Below, piece by piece: positions 19,120 through 26,831 of a stretch of 64,000 bases of DNA (the stretch's first letter is position 1; each line of letters opens with the position of its first letter). The position numbers and the translations under genes are program-made. Below the pieces are notes generated by a model. It saw only the letters and a list, made by a program, of their open reading frames with translations, was not told where the DNA came from and did not search any database. The stretch comes from Polynucleobacter sp. 80A-SIGWE. GTDB taxonomy: Bacteria > Pseudomonadota > Gammaproteobacteria > Burkholderiales > Burkholderiaceae. Location of the stretch: NCBI RefSeq assembly GCF_018882295.1, contig NZ_JACVOR010000001.1, positions 682,001 to 746,000 on the forward strand, read 5' to 3'.

Positions 19120-20118
19120 ATGTTTACTAAAACAAACAGCAATTCTGTATTCTCATTAAGCACTTTGAAAAAAGCGCTGTTTTTAATTTGCGCCGCCCCT
19201 CTCGCTGTAATGGCTCAAGAGTGGCCAAATAAACCCATTACTTTTGTTGTGCCGTTTCCTGCTGGTGGCGGTACTGACGCTTTTGCCCGCCCTTTGGCTG
19301 CGCAGCTAACAAAGCAGTTGGGTAAACAAATCATCATCGATAACCGTGGCGGTGCTGGCGGTACATTGGGCGCGTCCTTGGCTGCTAAAGCAGCTCCAGA
19401 TGGATATAGCTTTTTTGTTGGTGCTGCTCATCATGCAATCGCTCCTTCCATGTATCCAAACTTAGATTACGACATTGAGAAGAGTTTCATTCCAGTTGCA
19501 ATGATCGCTAGCCCACCCCAAGTCATCGTGGTGAACCCAAAGAATGTTCAAGTTAAAAACTTAAAAGAATTTATTGAGCTCCTGAAAAAGAATCCAGGTA
19601 AGTTCAACTACGCTAGTGCTGGTAATGGATCTTCACATCACTTAGCTGGTGAGCAGTTCAAGATGTTGACTAAGACCTTTATTACTCATATTCCTTACCG
19701 CGGTGCGGGCCCAGCTATGCAAGACCTAATTGCAGGCCAGGTGGATGTGGAGTTTGATGGTTTAGGTTCCTCAGCAGCACAAATCAAAAATGGTTCAATC
19801 GTTGCCTTAGCTGTCGCATCACAGAAGCGTTCTGCTGCGTTTCCAAATGTGCCTACAGCAGCCGAGGCTGGTTTAGTGGGCTATGAAGTGTCAACTTGGT
19901 ATGGTCTGTTTGCTCCTAAGGGAACGCCTCAGCCTATCGTTGACAAGATGATTGCTGAGGTGCAAAAAGCACTCAATACACCTGAGTTGAAAACTATTTG
20001 GACTAATAACGGTTCAGATACGCCAACTTTGACTGGTGATGCTTTTGGCAAATTTGTTTCCGCAGACATTAAGCGTTGGGCTGCAGTGGCTAAGGCCTCT
20101 GGCGCAAAGCTTGATTAA
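19120..20118 (+). CDS. TctC/Bug-type periplasmic substrate-binding protein
   Basis: The 332-aa product has an N-terminal signal peptide with probable cleavage after AVMA (about residue 32), then EWPNKPITFVVPFPAGGGTDAFARPLA, the Bug-family ligand loop (VVPFPAGGGTD). These receptors bind carboxylates for tripartite tricarboxylate transporters; orphan receptors abound in Burkholderiales. No TctA or TctB genes are in the window, so it must borrow a permease or act otherwise. Position between malonyl-CoA decarboxylase and synthetase suggests malonate as ligand (inference). GGAGAC at 19111 provides a ribosome site. Confidence 0.9.
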   Translation: MFTKTNSNSVFSLSTLKKALFLICAAPLAVMAQEWPNKPITFVVPFPAGGGTDAFARPLAAQLTKQLGKQIIIDNRGGAGGTLGASLAAKAAPDGYSFFVGAAHHAIAPSMYPNLDYDIEKSFIPVAMIASPPQVIVVNPKNVQVKNLKEFIELLKKNPGKFNYASAGNGSSHHLAGEQFKMLTKTFITHIPYRGAGPAMQDLIAGQVDVEFDGLGSSAAQIKNGSIVALAVASQKRSAAFPNVPTAAEAGLVGYEVSTWYGLFAPKGTPQPIVDKMIAEVQKALNTPELKTIWTNNGSDTPTLTGDAFGKFVSADIKRWAAVAKASGAKLD

Positions 20119-20157
20119 TAATTTGATTTAATTTACTGGTTTGGATTTGAGGCTCTA

Positions 20158-21681
20158 ATGAATTTATATTCCTTATTGGAAAAAGGTTTTCCGAAAGATA
20201 AGCAGGCTTGTGCACTAGAAACGCATGATGGGTTGTATTACTCCTGGAGTGATCTAGAGTGCGCTACTGCCAAGATGGCAAACCTTCTCAAGAGCCTCAA
20301 ACTACCCGCAGGATCTCGTATTGCGGTGCAGGTTGAGAAATCACCCGAAGCACTCTTTTTGTACCTCGCTACTATTAAGGCGGGCTATGTTTATCTGCCC
20401 CTGAATACCGCATACCAAGCAGCAGAAATTCAGTACTTCTTAGAGAATGCTGAGCCAGCAGTCGTGGTTTGCAGTAGTAAGAATTTCTCTTGGGTATCCA
20501 AGGTTGCTTTTAAAGCGGGTACTAAACATGTCTTTACTTTGGATGAAGATCGCAAGGGCACTCTGTTAGAGCGCTCTGCCGGTCAAAGCGATAAGTTCAA
20601 AACAGTTGCCGTTAAAGACGATGATTTGGCCGCTATCTTGTACACCTCTGGCACAACTGGCCGCAGCAAAGGTGCAATGTTGACCCATAAAAACTTGGGA
20701 AGCAATGCGCAAGTGCTGCAGAAGTTTTGGGGCTGGAAAAAAGGCGATGTTTTATTGCATGCACTCCCGATCTTCCATGTTCATGGATTGTTTGTAGCTG
20801 CTCATGGCGCATTGATTAATGGCAGCAAAATGATTTGGTTGCCACGTTTGGATACTGCGCAATTAATTCATCACATGCCGAACTCGACTGTGATGATGGG
20901 TGTACCAACCTTCTATGTACGTTTACTGGCGGATAAAGGTTTTAATAAAAACGTTGCACGTAATATGCGCCTGTTTGTTTCTGGCTCCGCACCTTTGCTG
21001 ACTGAAACATTTAATTCCTTCAAAGAGGTGATTGGCCAGCCGATTCTTGAGCGCTATGGCATGAGTGAGACCGTGATGTTGGTTTCCAACCCATATAAAG
21101 GGAATCGCGTAGGTGGATCAGTTGGTTTGCCTTTGCCAGGCGTAAAAGTTCGCGTGGTGAATGAAAATAATAAGCCGTGTGGTGTTGATGAAATCGGCAG
21201 CATTCAGGTTAAGGGTCCAAATATATTTAAGGGCTACTGGCGCATGCCAGAAAAAACTGCCGAGGAATTTACAAAAGACGGTTGGTTTAAGACTGGTGAC
21301 GTCGGTCGCTGGGGTGGTGATGCTAACGGCGGTAAAGCGCCTAAGGATTACCTCTGCATCGTTGGTCGCAGCAAGGATCTGATTATTTCTGGTGGCTATA
21401 ACGTCTATCCAAAAGAAATCGAAAGCTTTATCGATGATATGGATGGTGTAGATGAAAGTGCTGTGATCGGTATTCCGCATCCAGACTTTGGTGAGGCGGT
21501 AATGGCAGTAGTGGTACCAAAAGCAGGCGCCAAATTAGATGCGCAGGCTATGATCGCTACACTCAAAACCCAAATTGCGAATTTCAAGATTCCAAAGCGT
21601 TTAGAGATTGTTTCTGACTTGCCTCGCAACGCCATGGGCAAAGTGCAGAAGAATATTCTGCGTCAGCAATACACCAGCTAA
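20158..21681 (+). CDS. matB: Malonyl-CoA synthetase
   Basis: The 507-aa adenylate-forming enzyme activates malonate (or methylmalonate) to its CoA ester in the cytoplasm. The P-loop YTSGTTGRSKG starts at residue 162, the A5 motif ERYGMSET is near 300, GWFKTGDVG near 380, and the C-terminal catalytic Lys lies in AMGKVQKNILR near 495. Its length and pairing with malonyl-CoA decarboxylase match MatB rather than a general acyl-CoA ligase. Together the two enzymes turn malonate into acetyl-CoA at the cost of ATP. Confidence 0.88.
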   Translation: MNLYSLLEKGFPKDKQACALETHDGLYYSWSDLECATAKMANLLKSLKLPAGSRIAVQVEKSPEALFLYLATIKAGYVYLPLNTAYQAAEIQYFLENAEPAVVVCSSKNFSWVSKVAFKAGTKHVFTLDEDRKGTLLERSAGQSDKFKTVAVKDDDLAAILYTSGTTGRSKGAMLTHKNLGSNAQVLQKFWGWKKGDVLLHALPIFHVHGLFVAAHGALINGSKMIWLPRLDTAQLIHHMPNSTVMMGVPTFYVRLLADKGFNKNVARNMRLFVSGSAPLLTETFNSFKEVIGQPILERYGMSETVMLVSNPYKGNRVGGSVGLPLPGVKVRVVNENNKPCGVDEIGSIQVKGPNIFKGYWRMPEKTAEEFTKDGWFKTGDVGRWGGDANGGKAPKDYLCIVGRSKDLIISGGYNVYPKEIESFIDDMDGVDESAVIGIPHPDFGEAVMAVVVPKAGAKLDAQAMIATLKTQIANFKIPKRLEIVSDLPRNAMGKVQKNILRQQYTS

Positions 21682-21698
21682 CAGCAAAAAATACTAGC

Positions 21699-22517
21699 TT
21701 AGAAACCGAATGCCTTGCGGCTTTCATTAAACATGAAGGCCGCAAGCATAAACAGCATCACACCAAAGATGCGTTTGAGTTGAGCCACATTGAGTTTTCT
21801 GGCCATTTTTGCGCCAAGTGGGGCGGTAAATATACTTACCGCCACAATGCACAGCACCGCTGGAAGATAGACAAATCCCAATGAGCCTGAGGGAAGATTA
21901 GGGTTGCCCCAACTTCCATACATGTAACCGATCGTCGCTGCAGCCGCAATCGGAAACCCTAAGCCTGAAGAACTTGCCATTGCTGTGTGTGGTTTTACAT
22001 TGCACCAAAGCATAAATGGCACGGTAATAAATGCACCGCCTGCGCCAACTAGACTGGCAATCACGCCTGTCAACGCTCCGAATGAGAAAAGGCCGAGGGT
22101 GCCCGGTAGCTCTCTTCCAGCAGCAGGTTTTTTATTGATGATCATTTGAATCGAGGTGTAGACGATAAAAATGGCAAAGAATAAAGATAACCAAGAGGTA
22201 TTGATTGCTTCAAAAATCTCACTACCGCCAACAAGACTACCAATCACTAGACCTGGACTGAGCGATGCCACCAGCTTCCAATCAATTGAGTTGTGTTTGT
22301 GGTGCGCCCAGATAGCTGAGGTAGTTGTAAAGAGGATCGTTGCCATCCCAGTTGCAATGGCCATATGTACGATGACATTTTGCCCAAAGCCTAAATGATT
22401 GAAGACCACAATCATGAATGGGACCAAAATCATTCCACCACCAATGCCCAGGAGTCCTGCTAGGAAGCCAGATATGCTTCCACATAACATCAGCATTGCG
22501 ATATCGGCTATTGACAT
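21699..22517 (-). CDS. TSUP (TauE/SafE) family permease
   Basis: The 272-aa membrane protein has about eight helices in two repeats, each opened by a glycine-rich motif: GLLGIGGGMILVPF (about 21-34) and SLVGAGGAFITVPF (about 155-168). The family carries sulfite, sulfonates and other small organic anions. The gene converges on matB (17 bp between stops), so it may serve the malonate module, but this is a guess. Its start lies 4 nt beyond the predicted 3' end of 6S RNA, and its only Shine-Dalgarno-like run, GGCGGGG, is the 3' strand of the 6S closing stem. Confidence 0.88.
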   Translation of the reverse strand: MSIADIAMLMLCGSISGFLAGLLGIGGGMILVPFMIVVFNHLGFGQNVIVHMAIATGMATILFTTTSAIWAHHKHNSIDWKLVASLSPGLVIGSLVGGSEIFEAINTSWLSLFFAIFIVYTSIQMIINKKPAAGRELPGTLGLFSFGALTGVIASLVGAGGAFITVPFMLWCNVKPHTAMASSSGLGFPIAAAATIGYMYGSWGNPNLPSGSLGFVYLPAVLCIVAVSIFTAPLGAKMARKLNVAQLKRIFGVMLFMLAAFMFNESRKAFGF

Positions 22518-22520
22518 GAA

Positions 22521-22735
22521 TTCCCCGCCTTAGCCGCTAGGCCGTCATCCTGAACCCTAAGGTTCAAGGTGGAACGGCTACTCTGCTTCGGGTGCATTAA
22601 GAAGTTCAGGGAGTGAACAGCGCGAAGCTGCCACTGTGAAGATTCGAAACGCTCACGCCCACAGTGTAAAGATCGTTCCTGATGCTTGCGCATCGGTTCA
22701 AGGAACTATTGGCCTTGGCGAACCAGGCAGGGAAA
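22521..22735 (-). ncRNA. ssrS: 6S RNA
   Basis: The strand opposite to the numbering carries the 6S signature. Its 5' part has TTCCTTGAACCGATGC and its 3' part CCACCTTGAACCCTAAGG, then TTCAGGATGACGGCCTAGCGGC, mirroring E. coli 6S. The ends are set by a perfect 7-bp closing stem: CCCTGCC (22732-22726) with GGCGGGG (22529-22523). The RNA inhibits sigma70 RNA polymerase. The position just after zapA is the usual proteobacterial one. The predicted 5' end lies inside zapA, overlapping its last ~38 bp. End positions are approximate. Confidence 0.88.
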
Positions 22736-23060
22736 GGCTTTGCATCAGAGCATCCACTTGATCTTCCAGGGTACGAATTTCATTCTGGAGTCGAGCAATC
22801 TCTTCAGGATTGGATGAATGACTCTGAACGGGAGCTTGCTCAGAAGCAGTTTGCAATTTAATAAGATCACCAGCGATCTTCAGTGCAGCCATCATGCTGG
22901 CGCGCTCAATGCTGCGATTGCCACCATTAATTGCTAATTGAATTTGTTCATCGACTAATGTGCAGGCTGCACGAAGTAATGGCTCATGCTCAGCGCTAGT
23001 TGCTAATGTGATCTTTTGACCGGCGAGGGTTACTTCAATGCGTTGTTGGCTCATTGTCAT
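22698..23060 (-). CDS. zapA: Cell division protein ZapA
   Basis: The 120-aa product crosslinks FtsZ filaments at midcell. The N-terminal ZapA fold begins MTMSQQRIEVTLAGQKITLAT, and a long C-terminal coiled coil (about 70-112) follows, with EIARLQNEIRTLEDQVDALMQSL as the heptad region. It overlaps the upstream ZapB-like gene by 26 bp. Its 3' end (SLPGSPRPIVP) is encoded within the first strand of 6S RNA. Confidence 0.93.
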   Translation of the reverse strand: MTMSQQRIEVTLAGQKITLATSAEHEPLLRAACTLVDEQIQLAINGGNRSIERASMMAALKIAGDLIKLQTASEQAPVQSHSSNPEEIARLQNEIRTLEDQVDALMQSLSLPGSPRPIVP

Positions 23061-23319
23061 CCTCTGGATTGGTTGGTGTCACGGGCTCACCGAGCAAGTT
23101 CAATTGACGTCCGTCACTCTGTTCTGGCAGACGACTCAAAATATGCTGAATCCGTTTTTGTGCATCCTCAATTTTGGTTTCAAGCTGACTGCGATCTTGA
23201 TGTAGCGCTTTAACGGCGTCGGAGATCAGTTGAATTTTCTTAGCCAGTCTCTGGAGAGATGCGGCTATCGAATCAGATTCAGTGGAGTCGCTTGGGACAT
23301 GAGGGGTGTACTCGGTCAT
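23035..23319 (-). CDS. Small coiled-coil protein upstream of zapA (ZapB-like)
   Basis: The 94-aa product is a predicted coiled coil from about 18 to 66 (SIAASLQRLAKKIQLISDAV and following heptads), with a charged, proline-rich tail. Proteins of this type stand directly before zapA in many beta- and gammaproteobacteria and are annotated ZapB-like. A role with ZapA in Z-ring bundling is inferred from the 26-bp overlap. The sequence itself shows no catalytic motif. Confidence 0.75.
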   Translation of the reverse strand: MTEYTPHVPSDSTESDSIAASLQRLAKKIQLISDAVKALHQDRSQLETKIEDAQKRIQHILSRLPEQSDGRQLNLLGEPVTPTNPEDDNEPTTH

Positions 23320-23435
23320 ATAGGCATTGTAGCCTCAGGGCAAAGCTTTGTGAAACCCCCGATTTTGGGCTCAATGGGGTAGAGCGATCCAATCACTACT
23401 AAGCTTTTCTGATTGAATGCGGCCATCAAATAAGC

Positions 23436-23588
23436 TTATTGGGACTTAAATACCGCCACAACCCATCGGTCATCCGCTGCAGACGCTGGGCCTGCAAAAG
23501 CAGCCAGTGAAAATCCTAAGAGAAATACAGCAACCCCAACAAGGAAGTAGCTGAAATGTATCGAGAGTTGGGCGGTGCTTTTAAACAT
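23436..23588 (-). CDS. Small secreted or membrane protein after the B12 receptor
   Basis: An ORF of 50 codons starts at ATG 23588, 5 bp after the TonB-dependent receptor stop. The predicted peptide opens MFKSTAQLSIHFSYFLVG, runs into one hydrophobic segment (about 14-31) and has an AxA-type cleavage site near PASA (34-37), leaving a short tail DDRWVVAVFKSQ. I do not recognise it. It could be a small inner-membrane or periplasmic protein coupled to the receptor, or the remnant of a longer gene. No clear ribosome site precedes it, so translation would depend on coupling. Confidence 0.45.
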   Translation of the reverse strand: MFKSTAQLSIHFSYFLVGVAVFLLGFSLAAFAGPASAADDRWVVAVFKSQ

Positions 23589-23593
23589 CTAAT

Positions 23594-25696
23594 TTATAGA
23601 GCGTATTTAACGCTCAAGAATACAGATCGAGGATCGCTTGGATAATAGTAGTAGCCGGTAGTCAATCCTCCGCCCGGAGTCGATAGGCTTCCGTACCCTC
23701 CATAACTAGAGTAATTTACGCCACCAACATTCTTGATGGTTAAGCGACTTTCCCATTTATTTGTCTTATAGCTGGCAAATAAGTCACCGACCGTATACGA
23801 GGGCATTTTTGCAAGAGAGTTACTGATCCCTGGTTCGGAATCGTACATTTGCTGACTAACAAAGTTGATGACGCCACCGAATGACCATGCTGCATTAATA
23901 AGATATTGTGCTCTTGCATTCAGAATAAGATCAGGGACAAGAGAGACGCCAGTTCCGCTATAGATGCCCGTGGTGTAGGTAGATTTTTGAAATTTCCCCC
24001 CACCTGAAATGCTTAATTTAGATGTGGCATTAAAGGTGGAGTCCAGCAGAATACCTTTTCTGCCAATGTTATCTGCTGAATTAGTGTTGTAGTAAGTTGT
24101 TGGGTCATAGCGTATTTCATTTTGCGTTAGTGATTGAAATGCTGAGCCGGAAACTCTCACGTTGCTGATACTCCATTCCCCCCCTATTTCATAGGTTTGC
24201 GTAGTCTGAGGTTTAAGAATTCCCGAGAAGATGCGGTTACCACTAGGGTCCCAACCCCAAAATTCATCAACGTTTGGAAACCGAAATGATTGATTCCATT
24301 TGGCATATACCTTTTGGTTTTTTTGGTATGAATAGTTGATTGCTACATCTCCTGCATTAGCTGCATATTTTTGACTTGCACTGGTGGGGGTGGGGGCATA
24401 AAAGTTCGAATCATTTGTTGAGGCGTTTTGAGTCTGCCTTCTGAATCCTCCGCTAGCCTCAACTGCTTTACTGATGGGCACCCGGCTAATAATGTAAGCA
24501 GATTGATTAATTAGATTTGCAGATTGGGTATTGTTGAGTTGATTGTTATAGAACCATCCCATTGGTGATTGGTTCGCAAGTATCAACTCTTGTGCTGCGC
24601 CCGTGTACTGGTTGTTTGAATTTTGATTTGATTTGCCGTAGTCATATCCAACTACAGTTGTTCCCCAGCTACCAAAATCGGCTTTAATCCTCGGCGTTAA
24701 CCCTAGATCCCAGCTTGAGATATTCCCATTGCTAGGGCCTGGGAAATAGCCGCCAACGGAATCGGTGCTTGCATAGTAGGGCGCGCCATAATTGATGCCT
24801 CTACTGCCATAAGCAAGGTCAATCATCGCAGTGTAGGTATCGCCCAGGCTCTTAATACCACCCGCTCGCACACCAGAATTATTGCCAGTATTTCCGGCTC
24901 CCACATTGTTAAATTTAGCGGCCTGTGGATTGCCCTGCCCAACTTGGCCAACCACACCACCTGGAGTTTGTTGGTTTGTGTAGCTGTAATAGACATCAGC
25001 GTAGACGTTGTCTATCCCGCCTAGGGCTTGAGAAATTTTTGCATCGAACGCATAGGCATTTGCCGCGGAATTTGCTCTCCATCCCTGGCTATTTGAGGTG
25101 TTCGCTGTTAACTGTAAGGTCGTGTTATCAACTTTGTTACGAAGAATTGCGTTGCCAATATAGGTGCCAAAACTACCTGCAGTAATGCTGGCCTGATTTA
25201 GGGATACCTTGCCACCATTGGTGATGATATTAATGACGCCACCAACAGCGCCATTGCCGTACTGCACACTTGCACCACCTTGAACAATTTCAATGCGCTC
25301 AATTGAATCTATGGGAATGGATTCCCAGGCAACACCCAAGGAATCTATGGGGTTCATACGTTGACCATCAACAAGGATGAGCGTATTGCTATTTGCAGTT
25401 GCTCCAAACCCTCCCATATCTATGGTTGCATCCAGATTTAACTGGCCAGAGTTTGAGCTTCGAACTACTAAGCCTCCAATTTGTGAAAGTACATCTGGAA
25501 TATTGTTTGATGTGGAGTTTGCAATTTCATCGCGTGTAATTACTTTGACGTTTGCTGGAACTTCATTGAGGTTCTCTTCAAAGCGTGAGCCGGAGACAAC
25601 TACTGTCGACTGAGAGTTTTGAGCTGCTGCATTAAATATTGTTGCTGCGCCGCAAAGTAGGGCGACAAGCGTTTTGCTGCTGAACTGCTGTTTCAT
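23594..25696 (-). CDS. btuB: TonB-dependent receptor, probably cobalamin (BtuB-type)
   Basis: The 700-aa outer-membrane receptor has a signal peptide (about 1-25, ending FNAAAQ), a TonB-box-like STVVVSGSR and a plug domain (about 35-160; DVLSQIGGLVVR, NTLILVDGQRMNP, IERIEIVQGGASVQYGNGA). A 22-strand barrel rich in aromatic and Asn residues completes it. It lies below a cobalamin riboswitch on the same strand, so vitamin B12 or a related corrinoid is the likely cargo. It is longer than E. coli BtuB (about 614), so cargo specificity may differ. Its C-terminus KYAL lacks the usual terminal Phe. Confidence 0.88.
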   Translation of the reverse strand: MKQQFSSKTLVALLCGAATIFNAAAQNSQSTVVVSGSRFEENLNEVPANVKVITRDEIANSTSNNIPDVLSQIGGLVVRSSNSGQLNLDATIDMGGFGATANSNTLILVDGQRMNPIDSLGVAWESIPIDSIERIEIVQGGASVQYGNGAVGGVINIITNGGKVSLNQASITAGSFGTYIGNAILRNKVDNTTLQLTANTSNSQGWRANSAANAYAFDAKISQALGGIDNVYADVYYSYTNQQTPGGVVGQVGQGNPQAAKFNNVGAGNTGNNSGVRAGGIKSLGDTYTAMIDLAYGSRGINYGAPYYASTDSVGGYFPGPSNGNISSWDLGLTPRIKADFGSWGTTVVGYDYGKSNQNSNNQYTGAAQELILANQSPMGWFYNNQLNNTQSANLINQSAYIISRVPISKAVEASGGFRRQTQNASTNDSNFYAPTPTSASQKYAANAGDVAINYSYQKNQKVYAKWNQSFRFPNVDEFWGWDPSGNRIFSGILKPQTTQTYEIGGEWSISNVRVSGSAFQSLTQNEIRYDPTTYYNTNSADNIGRKGILLDSTFNATSKLSISGGGKFQKSTYTTGIYSGTGVSLVPDLILNARAQYLINAAWSFGGVINFVSQQMYDSEPGISNSLAKMPSYTVGDLFASYKTNKWESRLTIKNVGGVNYSSYGGYGSLSTPGGGLTTGYYYYPSDPRSVFLSVKYAL

Positions 25697-25721
25697 GATG
25701 AACCTTCTGCCTTCGAATCAC

Positions 25722-25820
25722 CTAGCTCACTTCCCCGTAAGCTGGGTCGAACAGAATTTCACTTTCTGAGAGTTCAGGCGTCAATTGGGCATCTGGCCAG
25801 CTTGACTGGGGATGCTTCAT
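25722..25820 (-). CDS. Possible 32-codon leader ORF between riboswitch and receptor
   Basis: ATG 25820 opens a 32-codon frame ending TAG at 25722, 25 bp before the receptor start. The peptide begins MKHPQSSWPDAQ, and its second half (LSESEILFDPAYGEVS) is compositionally protein-like. The ATG sits in the loop of the hairpin at 25804-25841, and the only Shine-Dalgarno-like run, GGGGA, is within that hairpin's stem and 13 nt away. It may be a translated leader peptide or chance; I do not recognise it. Confidence 0.3.
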   Translation of the reverse strand: MKHPQSSWPDAQLTPELSESEILFDPAYGEVS

Positions 25821-25841
25821 CGGCGCGCGAAAGTCCCCGTC
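25804..25841 (-). promoter_or_regulatory. Hairpin after the cobalamin riboswitch
   Basis: Read on the reverse strand, GACGGGGA pairs with TCCCC-A-GTC (one bulged A), enclosing about 21 nt. It directly follows the B12-box side of the riboswitch and precedes the receptor gene. It has no U tract, so it looks more like a sequestering element than an intrinsic terminator. Confidence 0.4.
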
Positions 25842-25849
25842 CGCAAAAT

Positions 25850-26045
25850 TCCACCTGTCTTGGCCGGTATCCGGGCTAGTAAATCTCAGAATCTGGCCTT
25901 CCCATGCAGTTGACGCGCACAGTGGCTTACTCAGACTCCTGACACCTTCACCATTAGTTAGGGTGTATTTACTTACCGTTGCGGGGGCAGCACACGTTTA
26001 GTGTTTCCCGTTTAACTTTATTGCACTGCAATAAAGCACCACGAC
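25850..26045 (-). promoter_or_regulatory. Cobalamin (AdoCbl-type) riboswitch
   Basis: The reverse strand carries the conserved elements in order: AACGGGAAACAC (26012-26001), GTGCTGCCCCCGCAACGGTAAG (25993 downward), GCCACTG, TGGGAAGGCC and the B12 box AGCCCGGATACCGGCC (25877-25862). Such riboswitches turn off downstream uptake genes when cobalamin is plentiful. It controls the TonB-dependent receptor at 23594-25696. It fills most of the 432-bp gap to the divergent Crp/Fnr gene; the outer borders are approximate. Confidence 0.93.
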
Positions 26046-26128
26046 CCTGTAATTCTATCGCAGGCCAGCCTTGGATCGGCTTAAAAAGCTAAAAAAGCCT
26101 ACAATAGGGGCTCTAGGATTAAGGATTC

Positions 26129-26746
26129 ATGACAGCATTAGACAAGCACCCCGAAAAAAACCTGATTCGTTTGCAACTGAGCCAAAACTCAGTGTTAAAA
26201 AGCTTGGATCCTGAAGCAATGGCTGACTTAGAGCGCCATTTAGTCATTTCGGACCTCAAAAAATCAGAAATCCTGCTTCATCAAGGTGATCACCAGATGG
26301 AGCAGTACTTTGTGCTGGATGGAATCTTGAAGCGCATTGTTTCTAGTGCGGATGCAAAAGAGATGATTTTGCGTTTTGCTATCGAAAAAGATATCGAAAC
26401 AAGCTATGCAGCCTGGCGCCTGAAGACGGCGGCTCCATATAGTATTGCCTCGGTAACCAAGGCGCGCGTTGCACGTATGCCGCTTAAGAAGTGGGCCGAG
26501 TTTTTGGATGCCCACAAGCCCCTCAAGGAAAGCTTTGAGTTTGAGGTTATGCGCCTCATGAGCGAGATCATGGCCCACACGATCACCTTGCATATGCTCG
26601 ATGCCCCAGGCCGAGTAGAGCGGTTTTTACGTAAATACGAAGACTTATTTGAGCTTCTCCCCAAAAAAGAGCTGGCCGCTTACCTCAATCTCTCCCCGGA
26701 GACTTTAAGCCGCCTCAAAACAAAGCATAAAGAGCTCTTTGTCTAA
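26129..26746 (+). CDS. Crp/Fnr-family regulator of the oxalate genes
   Basis: The 205-aa product has an N-terminal cyclic-nucleotide-binding-like beta roll (about 20-115), a dimerisation helix (about 130-155), and a short C-terminal helix-turn-helix KKELAAYLNLSPETLSRLK (179-197). The recognition helix ETLSR (191-195) matches the E-x-x-S-R that lets FNR read TTGA half-sites. The protein contains no cysteine, so it cannot hold an FNR Fe-S cluster; its signal is unknown. The gene lies 211 bp before oxc, and a TTGAC-N4-GTCAA palindrome lies in that gap. Control of oxalate breakdown is inferred from this arrangement. Confidence 0.85.
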   Translation: MTALDKHPEKNLIRLQLSQNSVLKSLDPEAMADLERHLVISDLKKSEILLHQGDHQMEQYFVLDGILKRIVSSADAKEMILRFAIEKDIETSYAAWRLKTAAPYSIASVTKARVARMPLKKWAEFLDAHKPLKESFEFEVMRLMSEIMAHTITLHMLDAPGRVERFLRKYEDLFELLPKKELAAYLNLSPETLSRLKTKHKELFV

Positions 26747-26783
26747 TTAGAAACCCCCAGTTGCTTCTAGATTTCAGGGGAAA

Positions 26784-26797
26784 TTGACCGAAGTCAA
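26784..26797 (+). promoter_or_regulatory. FNR-type operator TTGACCGAAGTCAA
   Basis: This 14-bp perfect inverted repeat (TTGAC-CGAA-GTCAA) fits the recognition helix of the regulator encoded just upstream. Its centre is 26790.5. With the -10 box TAAGAT at 26820-26825 the start would be 26832, placing the operator at -41.5, the class II activator position. Confidence 0.7.
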
Positions 26798-26819
26798 TGA
26801 TGAACCCCGGCCCCAAGCC

Positions 26820-26825
26820 TAAGAT
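26820..26825 (+). promoter_or_regulatory. Predicted -10 box of oxc promoter
   Basis: TAAGAT lies at -12 to -7 relative to a start at 26832. No good -35 box is seen, as expected when an activator overlaps it. The spacing to the upstream palindrome is what supports it. Confidence 0.5.
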
Positions 26826-26831
26826 TCATCT

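Noticed and set aside
22508..22693. 61-codon reverse frame in the zapA-permease gap
   Set aside because: It is fully within the 6S RNA, whose conserved motifs explain the sequence.
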